Notes under the pieces: model-generated
The model's database searches: none
Seen by the model: only the letters and a program-made list of their open reading frames with translations
What the model was told of the DNA's origin: nothing
NCBI GenBank assembly: GCA_009784635.1
Contig: WRBG01000027.1
Location: 1-16,123 of the forward strand
Direction of reading: 5' to 3'
Length of the DNA: 16,123 bases
Origin: Bacteroidales bacterium
Lineage (GTDB): Bacteria > Bacteroidota > Bacteroidia > Bacteroidales > UBA932
Program-made: the position numbers and the translations under genes
Shown here: one piece after another, positions 7,497 to 14,710 of the stretch
Position numbering within the stretch: position 1 is the first letter of the stretch
How the letters are laid out: the number at the start of each line of letters is the position of its first letter

Positions 7497-8798
7497 ATGA
7501 TAGCAATCGTAGGCCGCCCCAACGTAGGTAAATCCACCCTCTTCAACCGGTTGGTTGGCATGAGGCAAGCCATTGTAGACGAGACTGCGGGCGTTACCCG
7601 CGACCGGCACTACGGCACATCGGACTGGAACGGACGCTCTTTTTCCGTCATTGACACCGGCGGATACGCCCGAAATACGGACGACGTATTTGAAGAAGAA
7701 ATCCGCAAGCAAGTGCATTTAGCCATAGATGAGGCAGATGTAATTCTTTTTATGGTGGATGTAGGTTCCGGCATCACCGATTTTGACCAAATGATTGCCG
7801 ATATCCTGCGCAGACAAAAAAAGCCGGTCATTACGGTGGTCAACAAAGTAGATACCTCCGACCGGATGTACGACAGCCACCAGTTTCATGCCTTGGGCTT
7901 AGGCGGCAACCTGTTCTGCATTTCTTCCGCTCAAGGGCACGGCACCGGCGACTTGATGGATAGGATCATCGAATTGCTGCCTCCCGCAGCAGAAATACGG
8001 GAAGGCTTGTCCATCCCCCACATTGCCATTGTCGGCAAGCCCAATGTGGGCAAATCCTCCCTAACCAACGCCCTATTGGGAGAAGAACGCCACATTGTAA
8101 CGCCGGTGGCCGGCACCACTCGGGACGCCATCACTACCCGCTACAACAAATTCGGTCACGATTTTATGCTGATAGATACCGCCGGACTCCGCAAAAAAGG
8201 AAAGGTACATGAAGACCTCGAATTTTATTCGGTCATGCGCGCCGTCCGCGCCATTGAATACGCCGATGTGTGCATACTGATGTTGGACGCCTCTTTGGGC
8301 GTAGAAAGTCAAGATATGAGCATCTTCAACTTGATAATCCGCAATAAAAAAGGCTGTGTGTTGGTGGTCAACAAATGGGATACGGTAGTCAAGGACAGCC
8401 ATACCATGAAAGCCTACCAACAAACTATTATCAAACGCATTGCTCCTTTTACAGACCTGCCGATTATCTTTACCTCCGTAACCGAAAAACAACGGATTTT
8501 AGAGGTGCTGAACGCCGCCGCCAAGGTCTGTGAAAACCGCAACCGCAAAATCAGCACCTCCAAGCTCAACGATATCATGCTTCCCGAAATCGAACAGTAT
8601 CCTCCTCCCGCCATTAAGGGCAAATACATCCGAATTAAATACATCACCCAACTACCTACCCCCGTCCCCTCTTTTGCCTTCTTTTGCAATCTCCCCCAGT
8701 ACATAAGGGAGGACTACAAACGCTTTTTGGAAAACAAGCTCCGCAGCCACTTTGACTTTACCGGCTGCCCGATTCAGATTTTTATACGGCAGAAATAG
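7497..8798 (+). CDS. der: Ribosome-biogenesis double GTPase Der (EngA)
   Basis: A 433-aa GTPase with two tandem G domains that acts in maturation of the 50S subunit. The first domain has GRPNVGKSTL (residues 6-15), DTGGY (53-57) and NKVD (116-119). The second has GKPNVGKSSL (180-189), AGTTRD (205-210), DTAGLRKKGKV (227-237) and NKWD (292-295). A C-terminal KH-like domain (about 350-433) is shown by IKYITQLPTPVPSFAFFCN and a final segment ending in FTGCPIQIFIRQK. Length and order are normal. It is the last gene of the nadX-der run. Its final 17 bases overlap, tail to tail, the end of the sensor kinase on the other strand, and no terminator is visible between them. Confidence 0.97.
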   Translation: MIAIVGRPNVGKSTLFNRLVGMRQAIVDETAGVTRDRHYGTSDWNGRSFSVIDTGGYARNTDDVFEEEIRKQVHLAIDEADVILFMVDVGSGITDFDQMIADILRRQKKPVITVVNKVDTSDRMYDSHQFHALGLGGNLFCISSAQGHGTGDLMDRIIELLPPAAEIREGLSIPHIAIVGKPNVGKSSLTNALLGEERHIVTPVAGTTRDAITTRYNKFGHDFMLIDTAGLRKKGKVHEDLEFYSVMRAVRAIEYADVCILMLDASLGVESQDMSIFNLIIRNKKGCVLVVNKWDTVVKDSHTMKAYQQTIIKRIAPFTDLPIIFTSVTEKQRILEVLNAAAKVCENRNRKISTSKLNDIMLPEIEQYPPPAIKGKYIRIKYITQLPTPVPSFAFFCNLPQYIREDYKRFLENKLRSHFDFTGCPIQIFIRQK

Positions 8799-11700
8799 GC
8801 AACAGGATGGTGAAACAGGCCCCGCCCCATTCCGAGCTGCCGTAGGAAATAGTACCTTGGGTTTGTTCGATAATACTGCGGCAAATGGCAAGGCCCAAAC
8901 CGGTACCGCTGCTTTTGGTGGTAAAATTGGGCTTAAACAGACGATTTCTCAAATCTTTGGGCACGCCGGGGCCATCGTCTTCCACATGTAAAGCATACAT
9001 CTCCTCTGTTTGCTCAAGGCGAAGGCGCACCCTTCCGCCGGCTCTTCCTTCCAAGGCCTGCCTTGCGTTGGAAATCAAGTTAACCAATACCCTCGACAAT
9101 TGTTGCTTGCGTCCCATTACATAAGCCGGATTAACCTCTGAGGTAAACAATATCTTGACGGTCTCTCCGGTACTAAAAAGCACACGCTGTTCCTCAATCA
9201 AATGATTAAGCTCCACCGGCGCCGTCTCTTCGCTGTAAAAACGGGAAAAACTCGACAGCTCTGAGGCCGCATCACTAAGAATATCAATGTGCTCAATTAG
9301 GGTTTGAGCCAAACCATCAAAACGCTCCGACCAATCGGGGACCTTTTCTTTTTTTAGCCGTATAAGGTGTTGCAGGCTCAACCGCATAGGAGTCAAGGGA
9401 TTTTTGATTTCATGGGCAATCTGACGCGCCATCTCCCTCCAAGCCTGCTCCCGCTCTGTTTGGGCTATGCGTCCGGAGGCCTCGGCCAAGTCGTCCACCA
9501 TTTTATTATAGGTGTGTATCAACTCCCCTAATTCGTCTTTTCCCTTATAATTAATATGTTCCAACTGTCTGGTCAAGTCTAAACGCTGCATTTTTTTACC
9601 CACTTCCACCAAAGGCCTGCCTAACTGATTGGAAAGAGCCGTGCCCGCAAGAATGGCCGCCAGCAACAGCAATATATAAATGTTGGCTACCGTTGCCACC
9701 ACAGAGGTCAGGTCTCCGGCGATTTTGGATTCCCTTGAAAAATAAGGCAGGTTTAGATAGCCCATCCGCTTTCCCTTGTCGTTAAAGAAGGGGGCGTAGA
9801 CCGAATAATACTGCAACCCGCCAATATGCTCTTTATGGAAAAACTTTAGCCGGTGCATCCTGTCCATCATCCTAAAAGCCGTGCTGTTCATACAGCTTCC
9901 CATCAAGTATTTATCAAAAATTTCGGGCTGGGAAGTTTGTACCAGCCATCCTCTTTGGTCGTATATATTGATGTCGATGTGCATATTTTTAGACAACTGG
10001 GTAAGCTGCTGAGACAACAGTTCTATATTCACGCTTTCCCACCTGTCCACCAATCTGAAAGAATATTCAAGCATGGACTGGGCAATCTGCATCTTTTCTT
10101 CCATCGCCCTTCGGTTGTTTTCGTTATACAATTTTATCCCAAACCAAACGCTTCCCGACCCCATAAAAATAAGGGCTCCTATTAGGGAGACGACTACCAA
10201 AAGCATAATTCTGCGCCTGAACGAGCGGTTGGGGTTCCTTTTCCAAAACTTACTGACCGGAAGTTTGATAATGCCAAAAATAATCAAGCCGTAAAAAAGG
10301 GCCAAGTAGGAAAAGGATACCAAATAAGAGAAAAAGGTATAGACCGGCCGGCTAAGTATAATAACGGCATGGGTGTTAAAACTGTTTATATAATGCCGGT
10401 AGCCGTCTTTTTCCATTACGGTAAAAGATCCTGTTGGATATTGGGTCGGCAATTGGGTGGAATACATATAACTCCCCGAAAAAGTATTCAAGTCTCCCAG
10501 CATATATTTGGCAAACGAATAATTATAGGGTACCCGCGACCATTCGGGGTCGGTTTGGTCTCTCAACAATTCGGGATAACCTATCATTTCTTTCACCAGA
10601 CGGGAATCCAATTCGATATACAAGTCGCGATATCCTCCGTAAAACCGAAAATGAATCACCCCAATATAACTGGTTCGCCCGTTGGCGTTATCCAAAAAAT
10701 AAAAAGCCGAATTTTCTTCCAGAAGCGTTCCATATCGAGCTATTTCCAAATGAAAAAAGTTATAACAGTTTACCGGAATCGGCTGCGTCTCTATCAGCAG
10801 GTTATCTCCGGGTCTGCACAAGGTGATTTGCAGGTCGTACCTGCCTTGGAGTCCGGCAAAATGCACATTCATCAATCTGCTCAATATCAAATTATCATCC
10901 ACATCGTACTCAATCATGGACTTGAGTATAACATCTGCATCAATAACTCCCTCCGCTTGAAGCAACAGTTTTTCTGTTTCGGCGTCTCGCTCCATACCCA
11001 TCTTTACCGTCCAGTCCCTGTTGCGCTCTAACTCTCTTTGGGACCCGTATACCGCCACCATGACTAAACTGTAAAGGGCTATTCCTCCTACATACAAGGC
11101 TATCATTCTCTGAGACAACAATATGTTTCTATAACCTTTTTTAACCCAAATCGGCCAGCCCAAACAGATTAAAAAATAGAGCGCGGTAAAAAGCAAGCCA
11201 AACGAGAAGTATACCAAAACCGAATAAATGGACAACTCGCCCACCCTAAAGATTTCCATTCCCATATTGGCATGGATGGCTATCGAGCGCAGACATACAT
11301 GAATGTGAACCGCGAGCAACAAGGGCAAAAGGGCAAGGCTTGCCGCATGACGAACATATTGAAGACCGGAACGAGGCGCCTCCCTTAGCCTAATAAAAAA
11401 ACGTACAAAGGACCTGCGTACAATCACCACAGCCGATATGGCAAAGAAAATAAAAAGATGATTAAAAAGCAGATTGGCCAAGGTTTCCGAAAGAGAAGGG
11501 TCGGAATAGAGCATGGTCGAAAACAGGGGAGACAGTTCGGAAAGCTGCCGTTCCAGCAAAAAGCAAAACAGACGCAGCAAGCCCAGCAGGGGCAAGGCTA
11601 TCCAAAGGCTTTTTCCTTTGGGAAATCCCCAAAGAAAACAAAAAATGCCCAATACTGCCCACCAAATCGAAAACCATCGTAAAAACATGGCGGACTTGGC

Positions 11701-12303
11701 ATTGTATAACCGCACATCATGCAGCACATTAAACAACACCGTCTCTCCGTCGCTGCCGTATACCGGGTAGCCTTCATCAATATATACCGGAATAATCGAA
11801 AAGTGCCGGCCCAAACGCAGCCTTGGATTTACCTCGCTTTTGATAAAAGCATTGGAAAAAGGATATTCAGTTTGGATTAATAAAGCAGTGATTACGGTAT
11901 AGGGCGCTTGACTGTAAGCTCTTACTACATACCAGCCATTCCCTATGTTTACATACCTATCCCGTTTATCATGCCGGTAGCTATAAATAGATTGGTGGGA
12001 ACCCGGCAGGGTATTGACCCAAGTACAAAGCGAATCGTAGTAGTATTTATACAAGATTTGGTCTTCGCCCAAACGACCCGACTCCATCCACTCGTCTTTG
12101 TGCTGCCCAAGCGCAATCGTCGCCGCCTCTTCTAATTGTTTCTGCTTGGTATGCAAGCGCTGTTCCAAGTTGAGTACCTCGTTGGAAAAATTGTGATACC
12201 ATTGCGAAGTTACAAACGATAGGCACACAAAAAGCGCTGCCAACAGGGAACATGCCCCAACGCCCCAACGCATCCAATAACGGGTATTTTTGTAAGGACT
12301 CAT
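8782..12303 (-). CDS. Large polytopic sensor histidine kinase
   Basis: A 1173-aa membrane sensor kinase, partner of the upstream NtrC-class regulator. About ten membrane segments are visible: residues 14-32, 207-226, 232-250, 279-297, 322-340, 357-384, 400-420, 653-679, 699-723 and 873-890. They delimit three likely periplasmic regions (about 33-206, 421-652 and 724-872); the last has a Cache/PAS-like position before the final helix. A HAMP domain follows (about 892-945). The phosphoacceptor motif is HEIKNPLTP, with His964. The ATPase domain has the N box with Asn1079 (NLISNARQAL), DDGPG (1109-1113) and GTGLGL (1133-1138). All catalytic motifs are intact. The HEIKNPLTP box is typical of kinases of the NtrB/NtrY type that work with sigma-54 activators, matching its neighbour. 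Start 12303 precedes the first membrane helix. The signal sensed is unknown. Confidence 0.92.
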   Translation of the reverse strand: MSPYKNTRYWMRWGVGACSLLAALFVCLSFVTSQWYHNFSNEVLNLEQRLHTKQKQLEEAATIALGQHKDEWMESGRLGEDQILYKYYYDSLCTWVNTLPGSHQSIYSYRHDKRDRYVNIGNGWYVVRAYSQAPYTVITALLIQTEYPFSNAFIKSEVNPRLRLGRHFSIIPVYIDEGYPVYGSDGETVLFNVLHDVRLYNAKSAMFLRWFSIWWAVLGIFCFLWGFPKGKSLWIALPLLGLLRLFCFLLERQLSELSPLFSTMLYSDPSLSETLANLLFNHLFIFFAISAVVIVRRSFVRFFIRLREAPRSGLQYVRHAASLALLPLLLAVHIHVCLRSIAIHANMGMEIFRVGELSIYSVLVYFSFGLLFTALYFLICLGWPIWVKKGYRNILLSQRMIALYVGGIALYSLVMVAVYGSQRELERNRDWTVKMGMERDAETEKLLLQAEGVIDADVILKSMIEYDVDDNLILSRLMNVHFAGLQGRYDLQITLCRPGDNLLIETQPIPVNCYNFFHLEIARYGTLLEENSAFYFLDNANGRTSYIGVIHFRFYGGYRDLYIELDSRLVKEMIGYPELLRDQTDPEWSRVPYNYSFAKYMLGDLNTFSGSYMYSTQLPTQYPTGSFTVMEKDGYRHYINSFNTHAVIILSRPVYTFFSYLVSFSYLALFYGLIIFGIIKLPVSKFWKRNPNRSFRRRIMLLVVVSLIGALIFMGSGSVWFGIKLYNENNRRAMEEKMQIAQSMLEYSFRLVDRWESVNIELLSQQLTQLSKNMHIDINIYDQRGWLVQTSQPEIFDKYLMGSCMNSTAFRMMDRMHRLKFFHKEHIGGLQYYSVYAPFFNDKGKRMGYLNLPYFSRESKIAGDLTSVVATVANIYILLLLAAILAGTALSNQLGRPLVEVGKKMQRLDLTRQLEHINYKGKDELGELIHTYNKMVDDLAEASGRIAQTEREQAWREMARQIAHEIKNPLTPMRLSLQHLIRLKKEKVPDWSERFDGLAQTLIEHIDILSDAASELSSFSRFYSEETAPVELNHLIEEQRVLFSTGETVKILFTSEVNPAYVMGRKQQLSRVLVNLISNARQALEGRAGGRVRLRLEQTEEMYALHVEDDGPGVPKDLRNRLFKPNFTTKSSGTGLGLAICRSIIEQTQGTISYGSSEWGGACFTILLPISAV

Positions 12304-12348
12304 AGCATAGTGGGTGGTAATAAGAGGCCTGCAATAATCAAGCCAAAC

Positions 12349-13512
12349 TTATTGGAACAGGGGATTCGCATAGGCTTGTACATCTTCTTTGCTGATAATC
12401 TTATTACTAAGAATCAATAGTCGTTCCATTACATTGCGCAGCTCCCTAATGTTGCCTGTCCAGCTGTGGGCTTTAAGTTCTTCTAAGGCTTCGGGAACCA
12501 TTTTGCGAGAAGCCATGCCGTATTCTTGGCACAACTGGCTTAAAAAATGATTGGCCAGCAAGGGAATATCCTCTTTCCTTTCTGCTAAAGTCGGCACATG
12601 AATCACAATCACGCTCAGACGATGGTAGAGGTCTTCCCTAAAAGTACCCTTTTCGATTTCGGCTTGGAGGTCTTTATTGGTTGCGGCTACCACCCTTACT
12701 TTTACCGGAATATCCTTGTCGCTTCCTACGCGGGTAATCCGGTGTTCCTGCAATACCCGCAACACTTTGGCTTGGGCAGCCAAACTCATGTCGCCCACCT
12801 CGTCCAAAAAGAGGGTGCCGTTGTCTGCCTGTTCAAACTTGCCTTTATGTTGCCTAACGGCAGATGTAAAAGACCCTTTTTCGTGTCCAAATAACTCGCT
12901 CTCTATAAGCTCACTGGGAATAGCCGCACAGTTGACCTCTACAAAAGGCATAGATGCCCGCGGGCTTTTTTCGTGCAGCCAACGGGCCACCAACTCTTTA
13001 CCCGTACCGTTAGAGCCGGTAATCAGCACCCTTGCCTCTGTGGGGGCTACCTTGTCTATCATTTCCTTAATCCGCATAATCGCCGGAGTGTCTCCCACAA
13101 TTTCGGGAATTTTGGATACTTTCTTTTTCAAAATTTTGGTTTCCTTAATCAAGGACGATTTGTCCGTAGCGTTGCGCATGGTTATCAGAATCCGGTTTAA
13201 ATCCAAGGGTTTTTCAATAAAATCGTAGGCTCCCTTTTTGATACATTCCACGGCGGTATCTATGGACCCATGGCCCGAAATCATCACAATCGGAGCATCT
13301 ATACCCGTGGAAACCATTTTCTCCAATACTTCTATCCCATCCATGCCCGGCATTTTAATGTCGCAAAAAATCAGGTCGCACTGGAAATTTTTAACCGTTT
13401 CCAAGGCTTCGGCTCCGGATTCGGCCAGCGCAACCGTATGCTTTTCATATTCTAAAATCTCTTTTAAGGCATTCCGAATACTGCGCTCGTCGTCTATAAC
13501 CAAAATATTCAT
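12349..13512 (-). CDS. NtrC-class response regulator lacking DNA-binding domain
   Basis: A 387-aa sigma-54 activator. The receiver domain covers residues 1-120, with the acidic pair Asp7/Asp8, phosphorylatable Asp51 (FCDIKMPG), Ser79 and Lys101. The AAA+ domain has Walker A GSNGTGKE (166-173), Walker B GTLFLDEVGD (232-241), arginine-finger region FREDLYHRLS (291-300) and sensor II WTGNIRELRN (351-360). The sigma-54 contact loop is GSFTSA (213-218) instead of GAFTGA. The protein ends at residue 387 just after the AAA+ lid, and the usual C-terminal Fis-type helix-turn-helix is absent. Regulators of this shape are known (chlamydial CtcC, Helicobacter FlgR) and act without binding an enhancer. 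It is transcribed ahead of the kinase gene with a 45-bp gap, from a promoter at 13527-13534. Confidence 0.93.
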   Translation of the reverse strand: MNILVIDDERSIRNALKEILEYEKHTVALAESGAEALETVKNFQCDLIFCDIKMPGMDGIEVLEKMVSTGIDAPIVMISGHGSIDTAVECIKKGAYDFIEKPLDLNRILITMRNATDKSSLIKETKILKKKVSKIPEIVGDTPAIMRIKEMIDKVAPTEARVLITGSNGTGKELVARWLHEKSPRASMPFVEVNCAAIPSELIESELFGHEKGSFTSAVRQHKGKFEQADNGTLFLDEVGDMSLAAQAKVLRVLQEHRITRVGSDKDIPVKVRVVAATNKDLQAEIEKGTFREDLYHRLSVIVIHVPTLAERKEDIPLLANHFLSQLCQEYGMASRKMVPEALEELKAHSWTGNIRELRNVMERLLILSNKIISKEDVQAYANPLFQ

Positions 13513-13526
13513 AGCTTCTTTTTTTG

Positions 13527-13534
13527 CAAAGGTA
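13527..13534 (-). promoter_or_regulatory. Bacteroidota -7 element for the two-component operon
   Basis: The minus strand reads TACCTTTG, a perfect TAnnTTTG, 14 bases before the regulator's ATG. Upstream at roughly the right distance is only a T-run (GTTTTT), not a clean TTTG. It is divergent from the plus-strand promoter at 13541-13571, so the two may compete or be co-regulated. Confidence 0.6.
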
Positions 13535-13540
13535 GGCCTT

Positions 13541-13571
13541 TTTGCCGTATGAAAAACTTCTACTATATTTG
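13541..13571 (+). promoter_or_regulatory. Complete Bacteroidota promoter (TTTG-19-TATATTTG)
   Basis: TTTG (13541-13544), a 19-base spacer and TATATTTG (13564-13571) give both boxes of the Bacteroidota sigma-ABfr consensus at the right spacing. It is the best-formed promoter in the window. The start site is predicted near 13577. It reads into the structured RNA and then the HTH gene; the first AUG in the transcript is immediately followed by a stop (ATGTAA, 13596-13601). Confidence 0.75.
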
Positions 13572-13576
13572 CCCAT

Positions 13577-13775
13577 AAGAACCAAAAAGAAGACTATGTA
13601 AGATAAAAAATTAATAAAGAAAGCGTTAGCCTTATCCACGTTTCCGAAACTCGCAATTTCAAACAACTCGAAGGGTAAGCAACATTCACGTCGTTCTACG
13701 GCGTGGGCTTGTTTATTTCGAGTTGCAGGCATGCGAGGCCTAGGAAACGAATAAGTTTACAACCCCACGCTTTTT
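13577..13775 (+). ncRNA. Candidate structured small RNA or regulatory leader
   Basis: Six nested stems are visible: AAAGCGT/ACGCTTT (13620-13626 with 13767-13773), CGTTTCC/GGAAACG (13639-13645 with 13743-13749), CTCGCA/TGCGAG (13650-13655 with 13732-13737), CAACTCGAA/TTCGAGTTG (13664-13672 with 13717-13725), AAGC/GCTT (13677-13680 with 13707-13710) and CACGTCGT/ACGGCGTG (13687-13694 with 13698-13705, one G-U pair, loop TCT). The outermost 3' arm runs directly into TTTTTCG, a plausible end. With its own promoter, a transcript of about 200 nt is predicted, with a roughly 40-nt A-rich unpaired 5' part. No protein reading frame fits. Length, single long hairpin and the large internal loop (13627-13638 / 13750-13766) recall 6S-type RNAs such as the Bacteroidales-1 family, but the canonical long closing stem is missing. 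It may instead be a leader controlling the HTH gene, whose ATG lies 25 bp further on. The exact ends are estimates. Confidence 0.6.
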
Positions 13776-13799
13776 CGTTTGCTTTCAACCCTTAGAACG

Positions 13800-14078
13800 A
13801 TGAACCACTTTAAAATTGTTGAGCGTTTATGCAGGATACACGACCTGATTCAGCAAGAGGCAACCGGTCCTCCCGGCGAGTTTGCCAAGCGCTTACGTAT
13901 AAGCCGGAGGCAATTCTACAATGATTTGGAGGAATTAAAAGATTGGGGAGCAGCTGTAAAGTATAGTCGTATCCGCCGCACATTCTTCTATACCAACAAT
14001 TTTCACATCACTCTAATCAAATTGCACCTTTCGAGAAACCACACAGGGGAACAAAAAGAGGAGAAAAATGAAAAATAA
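13800..14078 (+). CDS. Short winged helix-turn-helix DNA-binding protein
   Basis: A 92-aa basic protein with an HTH_11-like fold: helices at residues 4-20, then GEFAKRLRISRRQFYNDLEEL (26-46, shown here only as an outline), in which ISRRQFYNDL forms the recognition helix, followed by a wing VKYSRIRRTFFY (53-64). The basic wing and helix suggest DNA binding. The last 15 residues are charged and probably disordered. I choose the ATG at 13800; an in-frame TTG at 13779 would add seven residues but lies close to the end of the structured RNA. In other Bacteroidota, proteins like this often sit beside NVEALA peptide genes (recalled from experience), so it may regulate the cassette. No separate strong promoter is seen; TAAGTTTA at 13752-13759 is only a near match. 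Confidence 0.72.
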   Translation: MNHFKIVERLCRIHDLIQQEATGPPGEFAKRLRISRRQFYNDLEELKDWGAAVKYSRIRRTFFYTNNFHITLIKLHLSRNHTGEQKEEKNEK

Positions 14079-14113
14079 CCGCTTCCGTGCAAGGAAAATG
14101 CACAGAAATCCTG

Positions 14114-14121
14114 TACATTTG
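14114..14121 (+). promoter_or_regulatory. Bacteroidota -7 element ahead of NVEALA gene
   Basis: TACATTTG fits TAnnTTTG exactly, 36 bases after the HTH stop codon. A start near 14127 would give a long leader of about 230 nt before the NVEALA ATG. No TTTG -33 box is seen at the normal spacing. Confidence 0.45.
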
Positions 14122-14140
14122 TCCGACTTAATTTTTGCAC

Positions 14141-14297
14141 TTAGGGCCCCGCGAGCCCTAACCCAAAGACAAGTAAGCCTTTCCTGCCGGCTATAAATGC
14201 ATCGAAACGAACAAACATATTTATGAACCCTAAAAACAAGAAAGGCGTAGCAAAGATACAACAAAAACGAAAACTTAGGGCGGTTTGTCCCTTTTTT
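14141..14297 (+). promoter_or_regulatory. Leader with competing TTAGGG/CCCTAA stems
   Basis: TTAGGGC (14141-14147) pairs perfectly with GCCCTAA (14155-14161). A second TTAGGGC (14275-14281) can pair with ACCCTAA (14227-14233; six pairs) or with the first CCCTAA arm. The second TTAGGG also forms a weak hairpin AGGG/CCCT (14277-14280 with 14289-14292) that is followed by a T-run to 14297. This is an attenuator-like arrangement in the 278-bp gap before the NVEALA gene. The pairings are visible in the sequence; the regulatory role is inferred. I see no gene in this gap. Confidence 0.4.
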
Positions 14298-14356
14298 CCA
14301 AACAAACCAAAATAATAATCAAACGAATAATTTAACTATTTAATTTTTTAAACATT

Positions 14357-14644
14357 ATGAAAAAGAAAATATTACTCTCAACAACATTTTTTGCTGTTGT
14401 TGCTCTTGCCGTAACGGTAAGTATCAACCTAAACTCCAACAAAGCACAATCAGCTTTAACCTTGGCGAATATTGAAGCACTGGCGCGAAGTCATGGTGGT
14501 GGGGAAGATGAGTGGGCAAAAGAGTCTGTAACAGGGCGCGTTGTCTATGAAGAGGATGGGGTGATGATTGAGAAAGACTGCTGTGTTCCCTCAGTAGCCA
14601 CTGATGCCTGCAACGTCGGTGTAATTAGGTGTATGGCAGGATGA
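14357..14644 (+). CDS. NVEALA-type secreted cysteine-containing peptide
   Basis: A 95-aa small exported protein. Residues 1-22 are a signal or leader helix (MKKKILLSTTFFAVVALAV). ANIEALA (residues 37-43) is a variant of the NVEALA motif that defines this Bacteroidota family and usually marks the boundary of the leader. The remaining about 52 residues are acidic and Gly-rich at first (SHGGGEDEW) and end in four cysteines: Cys75, Cys76, Cys85 and Cys92. Family function is not established; members are typically clustered with 6-bladed beta-propeller lipoproteins, as here. The ATG has an AT-rich upstream region with no Shine-Dalgarno. The stop codon is followed within five bases by a strong hairpin, so this gene is probably expressed more than the downstream ones. 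It could be a secreted signal, toxin or structural peptide; none of these can be chosen from sequence. Confidence 0.82.
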   Translation: MKKKILLSTTFFAVVALAVTVSINLNSNKAQSALTLANIEALARSHGGGEDEWAKESVTGRVVYEEDGVMIEKDCCVPSVATDACNVGVIRCMAG

Positions 14645-14648
14645 TTTT

Positions 14649-14694
14649 TAATTGAGGAGTATTGATAAATCGTGCTTTCCATACTCCTCAATTA
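14649..14694 (+). terminator. Intercistronic hairpin after the NVEALA gene
   Basis: TAATTGAGGAGTAT (14649-14662) and ATACTCCTCAATTA (14681-14694) form a perfect 14-bp stem with an 18-base loop. It starts five bases after the NVEALA stop codon and ends 16 bases before the start of the propeller gene. Only a short AT-rich segment follows, so it is more likely a partial terminator or an mRNA 3'-end stabiliser than a full stop. Confidence 0.75.
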
Positions 14695-14710
14695 TTTAAA
14701 TCTAAAGAAT

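Noticed and set aside
10369..11031. Open frame of 220 codons on the plus strand
   Set aside because: It lies wholly antisense to the well-supported kinase gene, shows no recognisable domain and has composition typical of a mirror frame.
12677..13228. Open frame of 183 codons on the plus strand
   Set aside because: It is antisense to the response regulator, whose motifs are all intact in the other direction; Ser/Thr/Pro-rich sequence is typical of shadow frames.
13620..13773. Integron attC site
   Set aside because: The imperfect long hairpin is similar in size, but there are no proper RYYYAAC/GTTRRRY core boxes and no integrase or gene cassette nearby.
13577..13775. tRNA, RNase P RNA, tmRNA or SRP RNA
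   Set aside because: No cloverleaf, no GAGGAAAGUCC-type RNase P core, no tmRNA ends and no SRP tetraloop motif were found.
14275..14281. TTAGGG copies as telomere-like repeats
   Set aside because: There are only two copies on this strand, not in tandem; base pairing with CCCTAA arms explains them better.
14357..14644. Lanthipeptide or other modified-peptide precursor
   Set aside because: The Cys content and leader are suggestive, but no modification enzyme or peptidase-containing transporter is present in the window and the ANIEALA motif fits the NVEALA family.
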